Of a stretch of 64,000 nucleotides of DNA, positions 63,011-64,000 are shown in pieces. The stretch lies in assembly GCF_963082655.1 (NCBI RefSeq), contig NC_081556.1, forward strand, positions 67,999,227 to 68,063,226, given 5' to 3'. The first letter of the stretch is position 1, and every line of letters begins with the position of its first letter. This DNA comes from Stomoxys calcitrans. Lineage: Eukaryota; Arthropoda; Insecta; Diptera; Muscidae. The notes beneath the pieces are model-generated. The model saw only the letters and a program-made list of their open reading frames with translations. It was not told the origin of the DNA and made no database searches. Both the position numbers and the translations under genes were made by a program.

Positions 63011-64000
63011 GTGTACTCTTAGTAGTAAAAAGTAACCTCAAAAAAGAAAATCTTATTCACAAACTCCGTGCTACTTACAAAATCTCTAATCGTTTTTCAT
63101 ATTACGCCCCTAAATTGGTATATGTCTGGTATTGTGTCCAAAAAGCTGGTGTCTGTTTACTGACGGCTGTCCGCTTACCTTCAATGCCAAATTGTCTGCT
63201 CTTTCATTTCCCCTTAATCCGCTTTGGCCCGGCACCCGACGATGCGGATGGTCCCATCCTCAGCAAAGGTGTTAATCTCCTTCTTACACTTCAAGACTGT
63301 TGTGACATTACCGTTCTGGTTGTTAATACCCAGTTAATAGCCAATTTACTGTCCGTAAAAATGTTCACACTCGTCGTCATCTCCTTAACACCACACCACC
63401 TCATGCATTCCATGATCGCCCAGATCTCTGCCTACAGGACCGTGTTATGGTCAGTCAGTCTAAAATAGATCTCAGTCCCTGGTTTCTCAATGTAGACCCC
63501 AGCTTTGATACATCTGTGTAGCATGAACTTTCAAATGGCAATCCTAGACGGCCCCGCTGGCAGCAGTGTCTCGCACTCGACCTCAAGTGTCGTCTCAGGT
63601 ATCGGATCGGAAACCTCTTCTAATCCTTTCAGGTTCCCTATCATCTCCTCTACTATACCAAAATTGAATCGGTTGAAAGATTTATTTAAATCCGGACCGA
63701 TGATCATGAAATTTTGCACACATATTGGGAGTTTTGTAAAGATTGGACGAAAATAGTGGCTTATTCAACCTTAAAAGGCCAAATCGGCCGAAAGATATAT
63801 ATGGGAGCTGTATCTAAATCATAACCGATTCATATGAAATTCACCTGAAATGAAATTCAATTGAAAGCTATAAGAGAATCCGTTAAGCTAAATTTTATTA
63901 TAATCGGTTAACAAATGACCATTTGCATCATTACTGCAAATCGGACCAACATATATATATGGGAGCTATATCCAAATCTGAACAGATTTTGAACTTAATC
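63011..64000 (-). pseudogene. LINE-A RNase H relic and P5, second duplicate
   Basis: Same content as 61,752-62,741. LINE-A antisense codons run to about 63,669 (minus-strand frame 63,531-63,719 with GNLKGLEEVSDPIPETTLEV), then P5 units to the window end. Confidence 0.75.

Larger units (their letters stand above)
61564..64000 (+). repeat. 1,259-bp tandem duplication running off the window
   Basis: 61,564-62,822 is repeated from about 62,823 to 64,000. Matching landmarks (61,718 and 62,977; 62,246 and 63,505) are all 1,259 bp apart. I find only three differences over about 1,180 bp: 'cctaaa/ccaaaa', 'ctcgtt/ctcctt' and 'ctgaaa/ctaaaa'. Confidence 0.9.

Overview
This window is eukaryotic and looks like repeat-dominated intergenic or intronic DNA of a calyptrate (muscid-type) fly. 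That placement is an inference from AT-rich composition, the mini-me type (TA)n/core/(GTCY)n microsatellite-bearing blocks described in Diptera, several insect LINE lineages, mariner, Tc1 and piggyBac remnants, and a tRNA-derived SINE. I see no intact host protein-coding gene, no rRNA, no functional tRNA, no LTR retroelement, no CRISPR and nothing bacterial. Almost every longer reading frame is either a broken transposon gene or a false frame running through tandem repeats.

Names used here are my own labels. P1 and P2 are related short-repeat elements of 0.7-1.9 kb. Both have a palindromic left end (ACAAGTAAAA then TTCGGCCGGGCCGAA), a series of about 153-bp monomers carrying TATATGGCAGCTATATC, a mini-me core with (GACR)n, and a right-end hairpin ending GGGTATAAAAA. 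P1 uses ATACCCACCACC at both ends and P2 uses TATACCCTCCACCAT. P3 is a GGTACC-rich repeat. P5 is another element with 'ggagctatatc' units and a mini-me core. P6 is a dispersed repeat with TTCGAAATACCGAGGTGACC. LINE-A and LINE-B encode reverse transcriptase (RT) plus RNase H and a C-terminal Cys/His region (I/LOA/R1-like group) and have CCTAA-type 3' tails. LINE-C is RTE-like with a (TAAAG)-type tail. LINE-D is jockey-like without RNase H.

Layout. 1-1.7 kb: P5 end and P1. 1.8-4.2 kb: mosaic of LINE-C endonuclease, SINE, LINE-A RT, LINE-B tail, tRNA-like piece and LINE-C tail. 4.2-5.5 kb: apparently low-copy DNA. 5.5-6.8 kb: tRNA-like SINE, then P2 interrupted by a LINE-A tail with a 17-bp target-site duplication. 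8-9.9 kb: LINE-B/LINE-A chimera. 9.9-10.8 kb: P3. 11.1-12.4 kb and 14.1-15.2 kb: P2. 15.7-18.5 kb: LINE-B tail split by a mariner MITE, then P5, P6, LINE-C RT and a decayed P2 holding a long hairpin. 18.5-19.4 kb: low-copy DNA. 20.4-24.3 kb: P2, LINE-B tail and LINE-C (minus strand). 25-28.6 kb: nearly full LINE-B ORF2 (minus strand). 29-29.7 kb: deleted mariner. 30.3-32.7 kb: LINE-A, endonuclease and LINE-B pieces. 33-35.8 kb: LINE-D (plus strand). 36.2-38 kb: mariner-like relic and P3. 38-40 kb: LINE-B 5' half. 40-41.7 kb: low-copy DNA. 41.7-44.5 kb: piggyBac MITE, LINE-A tail and P2. 44.5-46.1 kb: low-copy DNA. 46.1-50.4 kb: LINE-C, P1 inside LINE-A, then another P1. 50.4-53.3 kb: Tc1-like relic and two LINE-C pieces. 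53.3-54.6 kb: low-copy DNA. 54.6-56.9 kb: SINE and P2. 57.7-61.2 kb: a 3.5-kb inverted-terminal-repeat element containing a P1. 61.4-64 kb: LINE-A/SINE/P5 block duplicated in tandem with a 1,259-bp period and running off the window.

The annotation is therefore one of nested mobile-element layers rather than cooperating genes. The strongest leads are the P1/P2 architecture and its exact monomer-number changes, the datable nested insertions, the CCTAA-tailed LINEs, a 38-bp-arm hairpin, and the large inverted-repeat element. I found no convincing new gene-encoded system.
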